From Angustibacter luteus (GTDB lineage: Bacteria; Actinomycetota; Actinomycetes; Actinomycetales; Angustibacteraceae), in NCBI RefSeq assembly GCF_039541115.1, contig NZ_BAABFP010000005.1, positions 728,447 through 792,446 of the forward strand: DNA of 64,000 nucleotides. Reading direction: 5' to 3'. The stretch's first letter is position 1. Each line of letters begins with the position of its first letter. A program made the translations under genes and the position numbers. The notes under the pieces were generated by a model. That model had not been told where the DNA came from, did not search any database, and was given only the letters and a program-made list of their open reading frames with translations. Positions 1 through 8,872 of this stretch are shown here, piece by piece.

Positions 1-61
1 CGCTTTCCGCCACGTGGGCCGCTCAGGCGGGGTCCAGGAGCGGGCTGAGTGGCGGAAAGCG
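1..61. repeat. 13-bp inverted repeat before the ligase gene
   Basis: Bases 1-13 (CGCTTTCCGCCAC) are the exact reverse complement of bases 49-61, with 35 bp between them. A degenerate direct copy of the right arm follows at about 64-79. It could be the terminator of an upstream gene outside the window or a binding site; the long loop makes a simple intrinsic terminator unlikely. Confidence 0.5.
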
Positions 62-87
62 GACTGAGCGGCGGAAGCGTGGGGTTG

Positions 88-120
88 CCGTGGGGGTGGG
101 GTGGCCGTGGGGGTGGGGTG
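88..120 (+). repeat. G-rich 17-bp tandem repeat
   Basis: A 17-bp unit (CCGTGGGGGTGGGGTGG) occurs at 88-104 and again at 105-120, where it lacks only the last base. With the run at 81-84 this puts five runs of four or five G on the plus strand within 40 bp, directly upstream of the ligase start. The pattern satisfies a G-quadruplex motif; whether it folds or regulates anything is inference. Confidence 0.6.
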
Positions 121-150
121 ATGTCGGTGCCACCCGCCAGGATGGGTGAC

Positions 151-1725
151 GTGCTCCTCGCCGATGTCGCCGCTGCCAGCAAGGTGGTCGCTGCCACCCC
201 CTCCCGGCGCGCCAAGGTGGCCGCACTCGCCACCTGCCTGGCGGCGGCCTCCGCCGGTGGGGACCCGCGCACCGTCTCGGTCGTCGTGAGCTACCTGACC
301 GGTGAGCTGAAGCAGCGGCGCACCGGGATCGGGTACGCCGCGCTTCGCGAGGCCGCCACCGTCGAGCGCGCAGACCGGCCCACGCTGACCGTGCTGGAGG
401 TCGATGACGCCTTCGAGACCGCGGCGGCACTGTCCGGCTCGGGGTCGCAGTCCGCGCGCCGCGACCTGGTTCGCGGGCTGCTGTCCCGGGCGACCGCGGA
501 CGAAGCCGCACTGCTGGTCGCGCTGGTCTCGGGCGAGCTGCGGCAGGGGGCCCAGGTCGGCGTGCTGCTGGACGCGTTGGCCGTCGCGACGGGTGCTGCG
601 CCCGCGGCGGTGCGCCGGGCGATCACCCTGAGTGGCTCGGTCGGCGAGGTGGCCGTCGCCGGCCTGCTGCGCGGGCCGGGCGCCCTCGGCGACTTCACCC
701 TTCAGGTGGGTCGCCCGCTGTCGCCCATGCTCGCCAAGTCGGCCCCGGACGTCGCGACCGCCCTGGCCGGCCTCGGTGGCTGCGCCATCGAGTGGAAGCT
801 GGACGGCATCCGGATCCAGGTGCACCGCGACGGCTCGAAGGTGGCGGTGTTCACCCGCACCCTGGACGACGTCACGGACCGACTGCCCGAGGTCGTGGCA
901 CTAGCGCGGTCCCTGCCGGTCGACAGCGTCGTGCTGGACGCCGAGGCGATCGCGCTGCGACCGGACGGGCGCCCACGCCCGTTCCAGGAGACCGCGTCCC
1001 GGGTCATGACGCAGGCGGCCAGGACCGATGCCGCGGCGGAGCGGACGCCCCTGACGACCTACGTGTTCGACGTGCTCGCGCTGAACGGCACCGACCTCAC
1101 GGACGAGCCGTTGCGGTCGCGCCGAGCCACGCTCGAGTCCGTCGTCCCGGCTCGGGCGGTCGTACCGCACCTCATGGTGCCGAACGACGACCAGGCGGTC
1201 AGCCGGGCCGAGGCCTTCGCACAGGAGGCCCTCGACCAAGGTCACGAGGGCGTGGTGGTGAAGGAGCTGGACGCGCCCTACGCCATGGGCCGGCGCGGCG
1301 CGGGGTGGGTCAAGGTCAAGCCGGTGCACACGCTCGACCTCGTCGTCCTCGCGGCGGAGTGGGGTCACGGCCGGCGCACCGGTCGGCTGTCCAACCTGCA
1401 CCTCGGAGCCCGGGACCCGGCAGGCCGGTTCGGACCGCCGGGCGGGTTCGTCATGCTCGGCAAGACCTTCAAGGGCCTGACCGACCAGTTGCTCGCGTGG
1501 CAGACCGAGGAGCTGCTCGCCCGCGCCGACGGGGACAGCGACCAGTGGGTGGTGTCGGTCCGGCCCGAGCTGGTGGTCGAGATCGCCCTGGACGGCGTGC
1601 AGACCTCCCCGCGGTACCCGGCCGGCATCGCGCTGCGGTTCGCCCGCGTCGTCCGCTACCGGCCGGACAAGGTGGCCACTGACGCCGACCCGATCGAAGC
1701 CGTCGAGGACCTGCGTCCCGACTGA
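151..1725 (+). CDS. ligB: ATP-dependent DNA ligase (LigB type)
   Basis: Joins nicked DNA using ATP through a ligase-adenylate intermediate; in actinomycetes it is an accessory to the NAD-dependent LigA. The adenylation motif [13 protein letters not shown] is present with the nucleophile lysine near residue 216, and the closing KVKP motif lies near residue 390. An N-terminal helical DNA-binding domain comes before it and an OB fold after it ([10 protein letters not shown] to the C-terminus). The length of 524 aa fits mycobacterial LigB, about 507 aa. I chose GTG 151 because the protein then begins [10 protein letters not shown], like LigB, and a CAGGAT hexamer ends 7 nt upstream. ATG 142, ATG 121 and a start at 49 are in frame but would add a G-rich, low-complexity N-terminus. 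It stands alone in its orientation before a sulfur-transfer pair. Confidence 0.93.
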   Translation: MLLADVAAASKVVAATPSRRAKVAALATCLAAASAGGDPRTVSVVVSYLTGELKQRRTGIGYAALREAATVERADRPTLTVLEVDDAFETAAALSGSGSQSARRDLVRGLLSRATADEAALLVALVSGELRQGAQVGVLLDALAVATGAAPAAVRRAITLSGSVGEVAVAGLLRGPGALGDFTLQVGRPLSPMLAKSAPDVATALAGLGGCAIEWKLDGIRIQVHRDGSKVAVFTRTLDDVTDRLPEVVALARSLPVDSVVLDAEAIALRPDGRPRPFQETASRVMTQAARTDAAAERTPLTTYVFDVLALNGTDLTDEPLRSRRATLESVVPARAVVPHLMVPNDDQAVSRAEAFAQEALDQGHEGVVVKELDAPYAMGRRGAGWVKVKPVHTLDLVVLAAEWGHGRRTGRLSNLHLGARDPAGRFGPPGGFVMLGKTFKGLTDQLLAWQTEELLARADGDSDQWVVSVRPELVVEIALDGVQTSPRYPAGIALRFARVVRYRPDKVATDADPIEAVEDLRPD

Positions 1726-1837
1726 CGGCCCGGCTGCCCACATCGCGGACATCCGCCGGCTCCGCTCGGCGCGGACCCAGCCACCTGGGATCATGAAGAC
1801 GCCCACCCCTGATGACACCGACCACGGAGGCCACGTC

Positions 1838-2731
1838 GTGACCCTGCCCAGCGACACCGACGCCAAGCTCGCGCAGTACGCCCATCCCGAGCGCCTGGTC
1901 TCGACCGAGTGGCTGGCCGAGCACCTGGGCGACGAGGGGCTCGTGGTCGTCGAGTCCGACGAGGACGTGCTGCTGTACGACAGCGGTCACATCCCCGGTG
2001 CCGTCAAGGTGGACTGGCACACCGACCTCAATGACCCGGTCACCCGCGACTACGTGGACGGTGCCCGGTTCAGCGAGGTCCTGGGCCAGCGCGGCATCTC
2101 CCGCGACACGACCATCGTGGTCTACGGCGACAAGAACAACTGGTGGGCCGCCTACGCCCTGTGGGTCTTCACGCTCTTCGGCCACGAGGACGTGCGCCTG
2201 CTGGACGGCGGCCGCGCGAAGTGGCTCGCCGAGGAGCGCGACCTGACCCGCGAGGTACCGCAGCCGACCCCCGCGACGTACCCGGTGGTCGAGCGCGACG
2301 ACTCGAAGATCAGGGCCTTCAAGGACGACGTCCTGGCGCACCTGGGCGGCAAGCTGATCGACGTCCGGTCCCCCGGCGAGTTCAGCGGGGAGCTGCTGCA
2401 CATGCCCAACTACCCGCAGGAGGGTGCCGTTCGCGGGGGGCACATCCCCGGTGCGCGCAGCGTCCCGTGGGCCCGCGCCGCCGCCGAGGACGCGACCTTC
2501 CGCTCCCGTGAGGAGCTCGAGGCCATCTACGAGGGCGAGAAGGGCCTGACGTCCACCGACGACGTGATCGCCTACTGCCGGATCGGCGAGCGCTCCTCGC
2601 ACACCTGGTTCGTGCTGACCCACCTGCTCGGCTACGACTCGGTACGCAACTACGACGGCTCCTGGACGGAGTGGGGCAACAGCGTGCGGGTGCCGATCGA
2701 GATCGGCCCCGACGCGCCGTCGGGCAGCTGA
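1838..2731 (+). CDS. Thiosulfate sulfurtransferase (two rhodanese domains)
   Basis: Transfers the sulfane sulfur of thiosulfate or 3-mercaptopyruvate to an acceptor through a persulfide on the active-site cysteine. Two rhodanese folds are visible. The N-terminal one, about residues 15-130, is inactive. The C-terminal one carries [17 protein letters not shown] with Cys near residue 247. The CRIGERS loop is the type seen in actinobacterial CysA/SseA thiosulfate sulfurtransferases. GTG 1838 is chosen because GGAGG sits at 1826-1830, 7 nt upstream; an in-frame ATG at 1793 has no such site. The stop TGA shares its last base with the ATG of the SufE gene, so the two are translationally coupled, suggesting this enzyme feeds sulfur to a SufE-type carrier. 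297 aa. Confidence 0.93.
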   Translation: MTLPSDTDAKLAQYAHPERLVSTEWLAEHLGDEGLVVVESDEDVLLYDSGHIPGAVKVDWHTDLNDPVTRDYVDGARFSEVLGQRGISRDTTIVVYGDKNNWWAAYALWVFTLFGHEDVRLLDGGRAKWLAEERDLTREVPQPTPATYPVVERDDSKIRAFKDDVLAHLGGKLIDVRSPGEFSGELLHMPNYPQEGAVRGGHIPGARSVPWARAAAEDATFRSREELEAIYEGEKGLTSTDDVIAYCRIGERSSHTWFVLTHLLGYDSVRNYDGSWTEWGNSVRVPIEIGPDAPSGS

Positions 2732-3174
2732 TGAGCGACGAGCGAGCCCCGCTGCCGTCGGCGATGGCCGAGCTGGCCGAGGACTTCCATGCCCTCGGCC
2801 CGCAGGACCGGCTCCAGCTGCTGCTCGAGCTCAGCGACGAGCTGCCCGCGCTGCCCGAGCGCTACGCCGGGCACCTCGAGGCGATGGAGCAGGTGCACGA
2901 GTGCCAGTCCCCGTTGTTCCTCGCGGTCGAGACCGACCCTGAGTCCGTGCACGTCTTCTTCGACGCGCCGCGGGAGTCCCCGACCACCCGCGGGTTCGCC
3001 GGCATCCTGCACACCGGGCTGAACGGGCTGACCCCGGCGGAGGTGCTGGCGGTGCCGGACGACGCCCCGTACCGCTTCGGGCTCGCCGAGGCAGTGAGTC
3101 CGCTGCGGCTTCGGGGCATGGTGGCGATGCTGTCCCGGATCAAGCGGCAGGTCCGCGCGCAGACGGCCGACTGA
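2731..3174 (+). CDS. SufE family sulfur-acceptor protein
   Basis: A small sulfur carrier of the SufE fold that takes persulfide sulfur for Fe-S cluster assembly or related sulfur transfer. The acceptor cysteine is Cys58 in HECQSPLFL, the usual actinobacterial SufE motif, and the rest of the 147 residues matches the family throughout (FDAPRESPTTRGFAGIL, GLNGLTPAEVL, VSPLRLRGMVAML). The ATG overlaps the stop of the sulfurtransferase gene by one base, so the pair is an operon; in actinomycetes a rhodanese next to SufE is a recurrent arrangement. In E. coli SufE partners the desulfurase SufS. Here the linked donor looks like the rhodanese, although that functional link is inferred from context only. 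Confidence 0.92.
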   Translation: MSDERAPLPSAMAELAEDFHALGPQDRLQLLLELSDELPALPERYAGHLEAMEQVHECQSPLFLAVETDPESVHVFFDAPRESPTTRGFAGILHTGLNGLTPAEVLAVPDDAPYRFGLAEAVSPLRLRGMVAMLSRIKRQVRAQTAD

Positions 3175-3196
3175 CGTCCTGGTGGCCCCGCTCGGC

Positions 3197-3694
3197 TCAG
3201 GCGGGGTCGTGGGCGGTCAGCTGGTGCACGACCTCCAGCGCGGCGAAGTGCACCGTGCTCAACGGGTGGATGCCGTCGACCAGTGGGCGCTCCCCCGCGA
3301 CGACCACCCGCTGCCCCTGCCGGGTGAGCGCACGCATCGCGACGTAGCCGGCGCCCGGCAGGGCAAGGCTGTCCGTGGGCTCGAGGTCCTCGAGCCGCGA
3401 CTGCAGCACGAGCAACAGGCCGATGACGGCGGCGCGAACGTCGACGTCCGCCGCGCCGCCGCCGCTCGAGTGCTTTCCGGTGCTGGTGAACAGCTCGGCG
3501 CTGCCGCCGGCGAGCGCCACGAGGGTCGAACCGCCCCACGGCAGGCCGGTCTCGACGACGGCGGCCCAGACGTCGGGCAGGCGGGGTGTCGGCGTCCAGT
3601 CGACGGCCTGCGGTGTGCGGGTGAGCACGTCGAGCCGGTGGGCCTCGTACTCCGCCCTGGGGTCGCGCAGCGCGGCGCGCCGTCGTCCGAACAC
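3197..3694 (-). CDS. Conserved hypothetical protein, 165 aa
   Basis: I do not recognise the family. The protein starts at GTG 3694 (VFGRRRAALRDPRAEYEAHR), has no signal peptide or membrane segment, and contains a small alpha/beta region with WAAVVETGLPWGGSTLVALAGGSAELFTS, followed by helices (AAVIGLLLVLQSRLEDLEP) and a final strand-rich part (GQRVVVAGERPLVDG). The glycine-rich strand and long helix would suit a roadblock-like or small ligand-binding fold, which is a guess. It converges on the SufE gene (22 bp apart) and lies 20 bp downstream of the SGNH lipase stop on the opposite-reading side, so it is probably its own unit. Codon use is like its neighbours. The frame remains open far upstream, but that part overlaps the lipase and is spurious. 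Confidence 0.6.
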   Translation of the reverse strand: MFGRRRAALRDPRAEYEAHRLDVLTRTPQAVDWTPTPRLPDVWAAVVETGLPWGGSTLVALAGGSAELFTSTGKHSSGGGAADVDVRAAVIGLLLVLQSRLEDLEPTDSLALPGAGYVAMRALTRQGQRVVVAGERPLVDGIHPLSTVHFAALEVVHQLTAHDPA

Positions 3695-3714
3695 GTGCTG
3701 ACGGTAGCCAGTCG

Positions 3715-4938
3715 TCAGCGCAGCGACATCACGGGCTCGCCGAGCGAGGTGAGTCCGGTGCCGGTGCGGACGCACTCGCCGCCGTGTGGTGCGCCGCCGT
3801 TGAACGCCTGGCGCACGCAGCTGCGGTTGGCCAGCTGGGCCCAGTAGTTCGGGTGCAGCGACTCCTGGATCGAGTACGGGCCGACGACGGTCGAGACGGT
3901 GCGGATCTGGTTGACCCACTCGGTCTTGTCGACGGCGCCGCTGGACCGCCAGGAGCTCAGGCCGACCTCCTCGTAGAGGCCGACAGTGTTCTCGCACAGT
4001 CGGCGGCCGTTGTAGGCGCTGGACAGGTCGAGGACGGCGGTGTTGGTGAGGCCCGAGGCGGTGACGGCCGAGGCGACGGCGGAGTTGATCGTCGGCAGGG
4101 CGGTGGTGTTGGCCCAGTCGAGATCCTTGTTCCAGAAGCCGCAGCCGCCGGTGAACTGGCGTGAGTACCCGCTCTGCGGGTAGCGGTTCCCGGCGCCCTT
4201 GGGCAGCGGTGACGGGTACGTCTGCACCAGTGCGGTCCACTGGGCGTCGGTGTAGCCGGCGTCCCGCATCGCGGCGCGCACGTTGCGCAGCGCGTTGGCG
4301 ATCTTGTCGCTGACCGCCGCGACGTTGGCTGCGGTGAAGTTGGTGCGCACGGATGAGTCGTCGTTGCAGTAGTTCGGCAGCCAGGACGGCGACGTCAGGA
4401 AGTCCGTGACGCACTGCTGGACGACGCCGGCGAAGTTGAAGTCGTTGCCGCCGATGGACACGACGACGAGCTGGACGTGGTGGCTGCCGGCGAACGTGCG
4501 CAGCGCGGCGGCCTGGCCCTGCCGTCCGCCGGACCCGGAGTAGAAGTCGAGCCCGGGCTTGAAGGTGCCGGCGGAGTCCGTGTAGGTAGCGGTCTCGGCA
4601 CCGGAGCAGGCGAGATTCACGCCGTTCACCCCGCCCCCGAGGTACGCCTCGGCCGAGGCACTGCGGTGGCACTTGGGGATGGTCTCCGCGGTTCCGCTGG
4701 CGTTGTCGTAGTAGGCGGTCGGGCCGAGCGCGTCGGCGCGGCTGCTGCTGGCGTTCGACGCGCCGGCCCAGCGACCTGCCTCACCGCTGATGTAGCTGTC
4801 CCCCACCGTCACGACCCACGGGGCCCCTCCACCGGGCCCATCTGCTGCGGCCGGAGCCGCTGCCACCAGCCCCCCTGCGGCGGTGGCGCCCATCGTGCAG
4901 CACAGGACGGTGATCAGCTGGAGCCTCGAACCGAGCAT
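3715..4938 (-). CDS. Secreted SGNH/GDSL-family lipase or esterase
   Basis: A 407-aa exported hydrolase. An N-terminal Sec signal peptide (about residues 1-33, hydrophobic core with TAAGGLVAAAPAAADG) comes before the block I motif VTVGDSYISGE with the nucleophile Ser near residue 48. Block III is present as SIGGNDFNF, and block V as SLHPNYWAQ supplies the catalytic His near the C-terminus. The several cysteines in the mature chain suggest disulfides, as in Streptomyces SGNH lipases such as the S. rimosus and S. coelicolor enzymes. It is likely to hydrolyse lipids or esterified polymers outside the cell; the substrate cannot be read. It is divergent from the polymerase gene with 160 bp between the starts. 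The start ATG 4938 fits the signal peptide. Confidence 0.9.
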   Translation of the reverse strand: MLGSRLQLITVLCCTMGATAAGGLVAAAPAAADGPGGGAPWVVTVGDSYISGEAGRWAGASNASSSRADALGPTAYYDNASGTAETIPKCHRSASAEAYLGGGVNGVNLACSGAETATYTDSAGTFKPGLDFYSGSGGRQGQAAALRTFAGSHHVQLVVVSIGGNDFNFAGVVQQCVTDFLTSPSWLPNYCNDDSSVRTNFTAANVAAVSDKIANALRNVRAAMRDAGYTDAQWTALVQTYPSPLPKGAGNRYPQSGYSRQFTGGCGFWNKDLDWANTTALPTINSAVASAVTASGLTNTAVLDLSSAYNGRRLCENTVGLYEEVGLSSWRSSGAVDKTEWVNQIRTVSTVVGPYSIQESLHPNYWAQLANRSCVRQAFNGGAPHGGECVRTGTGLTSLGEPVMSLR

Positions 4939-5098
4939 GGGAACCCCCGGGCGACGGTGACCGGACAGCCGTCACTCTGGCACGGGGAGCCGGCCAAGTT
5001 ACCCATCGGTAGGCAAAGGATTCGTTCGCATCAAGCCAAGTCGCCGCGACGGGCAGTGCGCTCGTCGGCCCGTCGGTGCCTGCCGACACAATGTGCGC

Positions 5099-6892
5099 GT
5101 GCCTGCCGACGACGCCGTGACCTGCTTGCGGCAGGCCGGTGCCCAGCGCGGCGCGCTGGTCGCCCTCGTGGTGCATCCGGACGTCGGTGCCGCGCTGGCG
5201 TTCGGCGACCGGTCGTGGTCCTGGCCGCGCGAGGACACCGCACCGCAGGCGCTGGCGCAGCGGGTCGAGGACGAGCTCCGCCCCCGCTGGGTGTGGTGGT
5301 CCGCGGCCGCGTCACTGGGCCGGCTGCGGACGTCGGGGCTCCACCTGGCGACCTGCTGGGACCTAGCGGTGGCGCACCGGATGCTGGCCGGCGGTCAGCG
5401 GGACGGGCCGCCGGACATCTGGTCCCTGGTGCACGACCTCGATCCCGACTCAGCGCCGCGGACCGGCCAGCTCGACCTGCTGGGCACGGCCGCCGAGCCG
5501 TCACCCGCGGGCCGGGCCGGCCCCGAGTCCTCCGCCGGCCCCGAGTCCCCCGTCGACTCCAGCGGGCACCTGCGGGCCGAGTGGGTGGACGGTGGGTGGG
5601 GCCGCACCGAAGCACGGTTGCGCGCTTGGGCCCTGCTGGTCCTGCGCGTGCAGACGCTCCAGGCCGGCCGGCTCGCCGAGCGGGGCCGTCACCCCACGGT
5701 CTCCGGCGAACCCGAACGCGCCGTTCACGCGGAGTCGGCCGCCGCGATGCTGTGCGTCGAGCTGGAGCGCGACGGCCTGCCGATCGACGTCCCGCAGGCC
5801 GAGCAGCTGATCGACGAGGCGGTCGGGCCGCGTCCGGCCGACGCCCACCAGGCGGCAGCGCTGCGGCGGGCCCGGGACCTGGAGGTCATGCGGCACGCGC
5901 CGCAGTCGGACGGGGTGAGCGTCGACCTGCGCAACCCCGCCCAGGTGCGCGGGCTGCTCGCCGGGATCGGCATCGACGTGCCCGACACCCGGTCGTGGCG
6001 GCTCGAGCCCTGGCGGGAGCAGCACCCGCTGGTGGAGGCGCTGCTGGCCTGGCGCAAGGCCGACCGGATCGGCACGACCTACGGCTACACCTGGCTCGAC
6101 CGGTTCGTCGGGCCTGACGCGCGGCTGCGCGGTCCCTGGCAGGCCAGCGACGGCGCGGCGGGGCGGATGACCGCGGGCGCAGGGCTGCACAACCTGCCCG
6201 CCGAGCTGCGCCCAGCGGTCGCAGCACCCGCCGGGCACGTGCTGGTCCGCGCCGACCTGGGCCAGATCGAGCCGCGGGTCCTGGCCGCCATCTCCGGCGA
6301 TCCCGCGCTGACCAGCGCCACCCTCGAGGACGATCTCTACCTGCCGGTGGCGCAGCGGTTGCGGGTCGAGCGACCCATCGCCAAGGTGGCCGTGCTGGCC
6401 GCGATGTACGGCCAGACCAGCGGCACGGCAGGCGAGGCGCTGAAGGGCCTCGACCGGGCCTACCCGGTCGCGATGCAGTACCTGCGCCGGGCCAGCGACG
6501 AGGGCCGGGCCGGTCGTCCCGTCTTCACCCACGGTGGCCGGCGGGTGCCCATGTGGGGCCAGCTTGAGGGGCTGGCACCGGACGCCCAGAGCTCGCTCGC
6601 CGCAGCCCGGGGCCGGTTCGCCCGCAACGCCGTGGTGCAGGGCTCGGCCGCCGAGCTGTTCAAGGCCTGGGCCGTGACCGTGCGCGCCCAGGCGCGGGCA
6701 CTCAACGCCCGCGTGGTGCTCTGCCTGCACGACGAGCTGCTGGTCGAGTGCCCGACCGAGCGCGCCGACGAGGCCGTCGCCCTGCTGCACCGCACCCTCG
6801 ACGTCGTCGGGGCGGCCTGGGCCCCACGGTCCGCGGTCCGGTTCGTCGCGGACGTGCGGGTCGTCCACCGCTGGTCCGAGGCCAAGGAGTGA
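5099..6892 (+). CDS. Family A DNA polymerase (exonuclease-like/polymerase)
   Basis: A DNA polymerase I relative that lacks the 5' nuclease. The polymerase motifs are intact: motif A DLGQIEPRVLA near residue 384 (catalytic Asp and steric-gate Glu), O-helix RPIAKVAVLAAMYG near 425-440, and motif C LHDELLVE near 542. In the O-helix the Arg, Lys and Tyr are spaced as in E. coli Pol I, but the position of Phe762 is Leu. The N-terminal third resembles the 3'-5' exonuclease region of the actinobacterial bifunctional 3'-5' exonuclease/DNA polymerase family but shows no clear DEDD acidic residues. GTG 5099 is chosen because CACAAT ends 6 nt upstream; GTG 5093 would sit directly on that hexamer. 597 aa. 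Likely a repair polymerase beside the replicative PolA. Confidence 0.9.
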   Translation: MPADDAVTCLRQAGAQRGALVALVVHPDVGAALAFGDRSWSWPREDTAPQALAQRVEDELRPRWVWWSAAASLGRLRTSGLHLATCWDLAVAHRMLAGGQRDGPPDIWSLVHDLDPDSAPRTGQLDLLGTAAEPSPAGRAGPESSAGPESPVDSSGHLRAEWVDGGWGRTEARLRAWALLVLRVQTLQAGRLAERGRHPTVSGEPERAVHAESAAAMLCVELERDGLPIDVPQAEQLIDEAVGPRPADAHQAAALRRARDLEVMRHAPQSDGVSVDLRNPAQVRGLLAGIGIDVPDTRSWRLEPWREQHPLVEALLAWRKADRIGTTYGYTWLDRFVGPDARLRGPWQASDGAAGRMTAGAGLHNLPAELRPAVAAPAGHVLVRADLGQIEPRVLAAISGDPALTSATLEDDLYLPVAQRLRVERPIAKVAVLAAMYGQTSGTAGEALKGLDRAYPVAMQYLRRASDEGRAGRPVFTHGGRRVPMWGQLEGLAPDAQSSLAAARGRFARNAVVQGSAAELFKAWAVTVRAQARALNARVVLCLHDELLVECPTERADEAVALLHRTLDVVGAAWAPRSAVRFVADVRVVHRWSEAKE

Positions 6893-6905
6893 CACGATCG
6901 ACCCC

Positions 6906-7742
6906 ATGAGCAACCCCGTCCACACCGCCTTCGTCCTGGGCGGGGGCGGAGTCCTGGGCGCCAGCGAGGTCGGCATGCTGCAGGCCCTGCACGAGCACGG
7001 CATCCGAGCCGATCTGGTGGTCGGGACCAGCATCGGCGCGATCAACGGTGCCCTGCACGCGGCGCACCCGCAGGACAGCGCGACCCTGGCCCGGCTCTGG
7101 CAGTCGATGGCCGGCTCAGCGGTGTTCGGCCGCGGCGCCGCGCAGCGCATCCGGCACGTCGCCCGCACCCAGATCGCCCTGCATGGGAACGAGGCGCTGC
7201 GCGCCCTGCTCGACTCGCAGCTGCGCGGCCGGACGTTCGCCGACCTGGCGATCCCCTTCGAGTGCTGTGCCGCCTCGATCGAGCGGGCCGCCGAGCACTG
7301 GTTCGACGAGGGCCCGCTGGTCGACGCCATCCTCGCCTCCAGCGCGGTACCCGGCCTGTTCCCCCCGGTGCAGATCGGCGGCGAGCACTTCCTGGACGGC
7401 GGGTTGGTCAACTCCATCCCGATCGGCCGGGCCATCCAGCGGGGCGCCCAGCAGGTCTTCGTCCTGCAGGTGGGCCGGGTCGAGCGACCACTGTCACCAC
7501 CCACCCGGCCGTGGGACGTCGCCACCGTGTCCTTCGAGATCGCCCGTCGGCACCGGTTCGCTCGCGACCTGGCCGAGGTCCCGGACGGGGTGAACGTGCA
7601 CGTGCTGCCCAGCGGTGACGCGGAGACCCCGCTGGCCTCGGTGCGCTACCGCAGCACCGCAGCCGTCCCCCGACGGATCGAGCAGGCCCGTCAGGCCACC
7701 GCCGACTTCCTGGCCGCCCTCGCGGACGAGCCGAGGGACTGA
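6906..7742 (+). CDS. Patatin-like phospholipase
   Basis: A 278-aa cytoplasmic or membrane-associated serine acyl hydrolase. It has the glycine-rich oxyanion region (FVLGGGGVLGASEVGML, about residues 10-26), the nucleophile elbow GTSIGAINGA (about 39-48) and the catalytic Asp in DGGLVNSIPIG near 163. Together these form the Ser-Asp dyad of the patatin/RssA family, which releases fatty acids from phospholipids. It begins 13 nt after the polymerase stop; CACGAT ends 7 nt before the ATG, which may mark a leaderless start. The acyltransferase gene begins immediately after its stop codon. A phospholipase next to a lysophospholipid acyltransferase suggests a deacylation-reacylation cycle for membrane lipid remodelling. 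Confidence 0.9.
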   Translation: MSNPVHTAFVLGGGGVLGASEVGMLQALHEHGIRADLVVGTSIGAINGALHAAHPQDSATLARLWQSMAGSAVFGRGAAQRIRHVARTQIALHGNEALRALLDSQLRGRTFADLAIPFECCAASIERAAEHWFDEGPLVDAILASSAVPGLFPPVQIGGEHFLDGGLVNSIPIGRAIQRGAQQVFVLQVGRVERPLSPPTRPWDVATVSFEIARRHRFARDLAEVPDGVNVHVLPSGDAETPLASVRYRSTAAVPRRIEQARQATADFLAALADEPRD

Positions 7743-7743
7743 C

Positions 7744-8766
7744 GTGCTGCCACCGAAGATCGTGCGGCGCCTGGTGCTGGCCCCGGCCATGGTGCTGCTC
7801 GCCCTCGTCGCGGTCACCGCCGCACCCGTGTGGCTCATCCTGCTCACCGCGGTGTCCCCGCTGGTGCCCTGGGGGCGTTGGCGCCTGCTGCGCGTCGGCT
7901 GGCTCGTCCTGCTGCACCTGCTGCTCGAGGCCGGCATCCTGCTCGCGCTGTTCGTGCTGTGGGTGCTCAGCGGCTTCGGCTGGTGGATGCGGCGGCCGGC
8001 GTTCGAGCGCACCCACTACGACATCGTGCAGTTCTACCTGAACGTCCTGTTCCGCGAGGCCCGACGCGTGCTCGGCGTCCACGTCGAGGTCGAGGGACCG
8101 GCGCCCTCGTCCTACGAGGGCCGTCCACTCCTGGTGTTCTGCCGGCACGCCGGCCCCGGCGACTCCTTCCTGCTGATCCACGCACTGGTCAACTGGTACG
8201 ACCGCGAGCCGCGCATCGTGCTCAAGGACACGCTCCAGTGGGACCCGGCGATCGACGTCCTGCTCGGCCGGCTGCCGACCCGCTTCATCCGGCCCAAGCG
8301 AGGCGACGGCGACGCCCTGGTCCGCCAGATCGGCGACCTGGCCACCGGGCTGGACCACGACGACGCGTTCGTCATCTTCCCCGAAGGTGGCAACTTCACC
8401 CGGCGCCGTCAGGCCCGCGCGATCGCCCGGCTCCGCGAGAAGGGCCTCATCGACGCGGCCGAGCGGGCCCAGCGGCTGCGGCACGTGCTCCCCCCGCACC
8501 CCGGCGGAGTCAGCGCGGCGCTACGCGCCGCCCCGGACGCGGACGTGGTCTGGGTCGCGCACACCGGCACGGACCACCTGATGTCGGTCGCCGACGTCTG
8601 GCGGGCCCTGCCGCTGGACCAGACGATCCGGATGCGCTGGTGGCAGGTCCCCGCGGACGAGGTCCCCGAGTCGGACGCCGACCGGCTGGTGTGGCTGCAG
8701 GACTGGTGGGTCCGGATCGACGACTGGATCGACGAGCACCGGACGGTCCCCGTTCCCGAGGCCTGA
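7744..8766 (+). CDS. Lysophospholipid acyltransferase family protein (PlsC-like)
   Basis: Transfers an acyl chain to a lysophospholipid or related acceptor. The N-terminal 75 residues hold two strongly hydrophobic membrane segments. The catalytic HX4D motif is HAGPGD near residue 133, with the second block RFIRPKRGDGD and the third block VIFPEGGNF near 211, as in PlsC-like enzymes. The protein is 340 aa, longer than bacterial PlsC (about 240), because of the N-terminal membrane part and a C-terminal extension after residue 300. The GTG start lies one nucleotide after the patatin stop, so translation is coupled. The substrate is not evident; the neighbour suggests remodelling of phospholipids after patatin cleavage. 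Confidence 0.88.
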   Translation: MLPPKIVRRLVLAPAMVLLALVAVTAAPVWLILLTAVSPLVPWGRWRLLRVGWLVLLHLLLEAGILLALFVLWVLSGFGWWMRRPAFERTHYDIVQFYLNVLFREARRVLGVHVEVEGPAPSSYEGRPLLVFCRHAGPGDSFLLIHALVNWYDREPRIVLKDTLQWDPAIDVLLGRLPTRFIRPKRGDGDALVRQIGDLATGLDHDDAFVIFPEGGNFTRRRQARAIARLREKGLIDAAERAQRLRHVLPPHPGGVSAALRAAPDADVVWVAHTGTDHLMSVADVWRALPLDQTIRMRWWQVPADEVPESDADRLVWLQDWWVRIDDWIDEHRTVPVPEA

Positions 8767-8872
8767 GCCGACGCCGCCCGCGGTTCGCCTCGCGGTGGCG
8801 GGCCAGGTGCGCCATCATCGTGGCCGCCTCGTGACACGCCTGGTGGAGGCACACGGAGACGGAAGGGCGAAC

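Noticed and set aside
49-150. N-terminal extension of the ligase from 49 or 121
   Set aside because: The added residues are low-complexity Gly/Trp/Val from a G-rich repeat, and LigB proteins begin close to residue V151 (LLADVA).
3175-3200. A hairpin between the SufE gene and the convergent 165-aa gene
   Set aside because: Only six G-C pairs with a mismatch, overlapping a stop codon; not distinct from GC-rich background.
4477-6117. A 546-codon open frame on the plus strand crossing the lipase and polymerase region
   Set aside because: No domain, unusual composition, and it overlaps two well-supported genes on both sides of the divergent promoter region.
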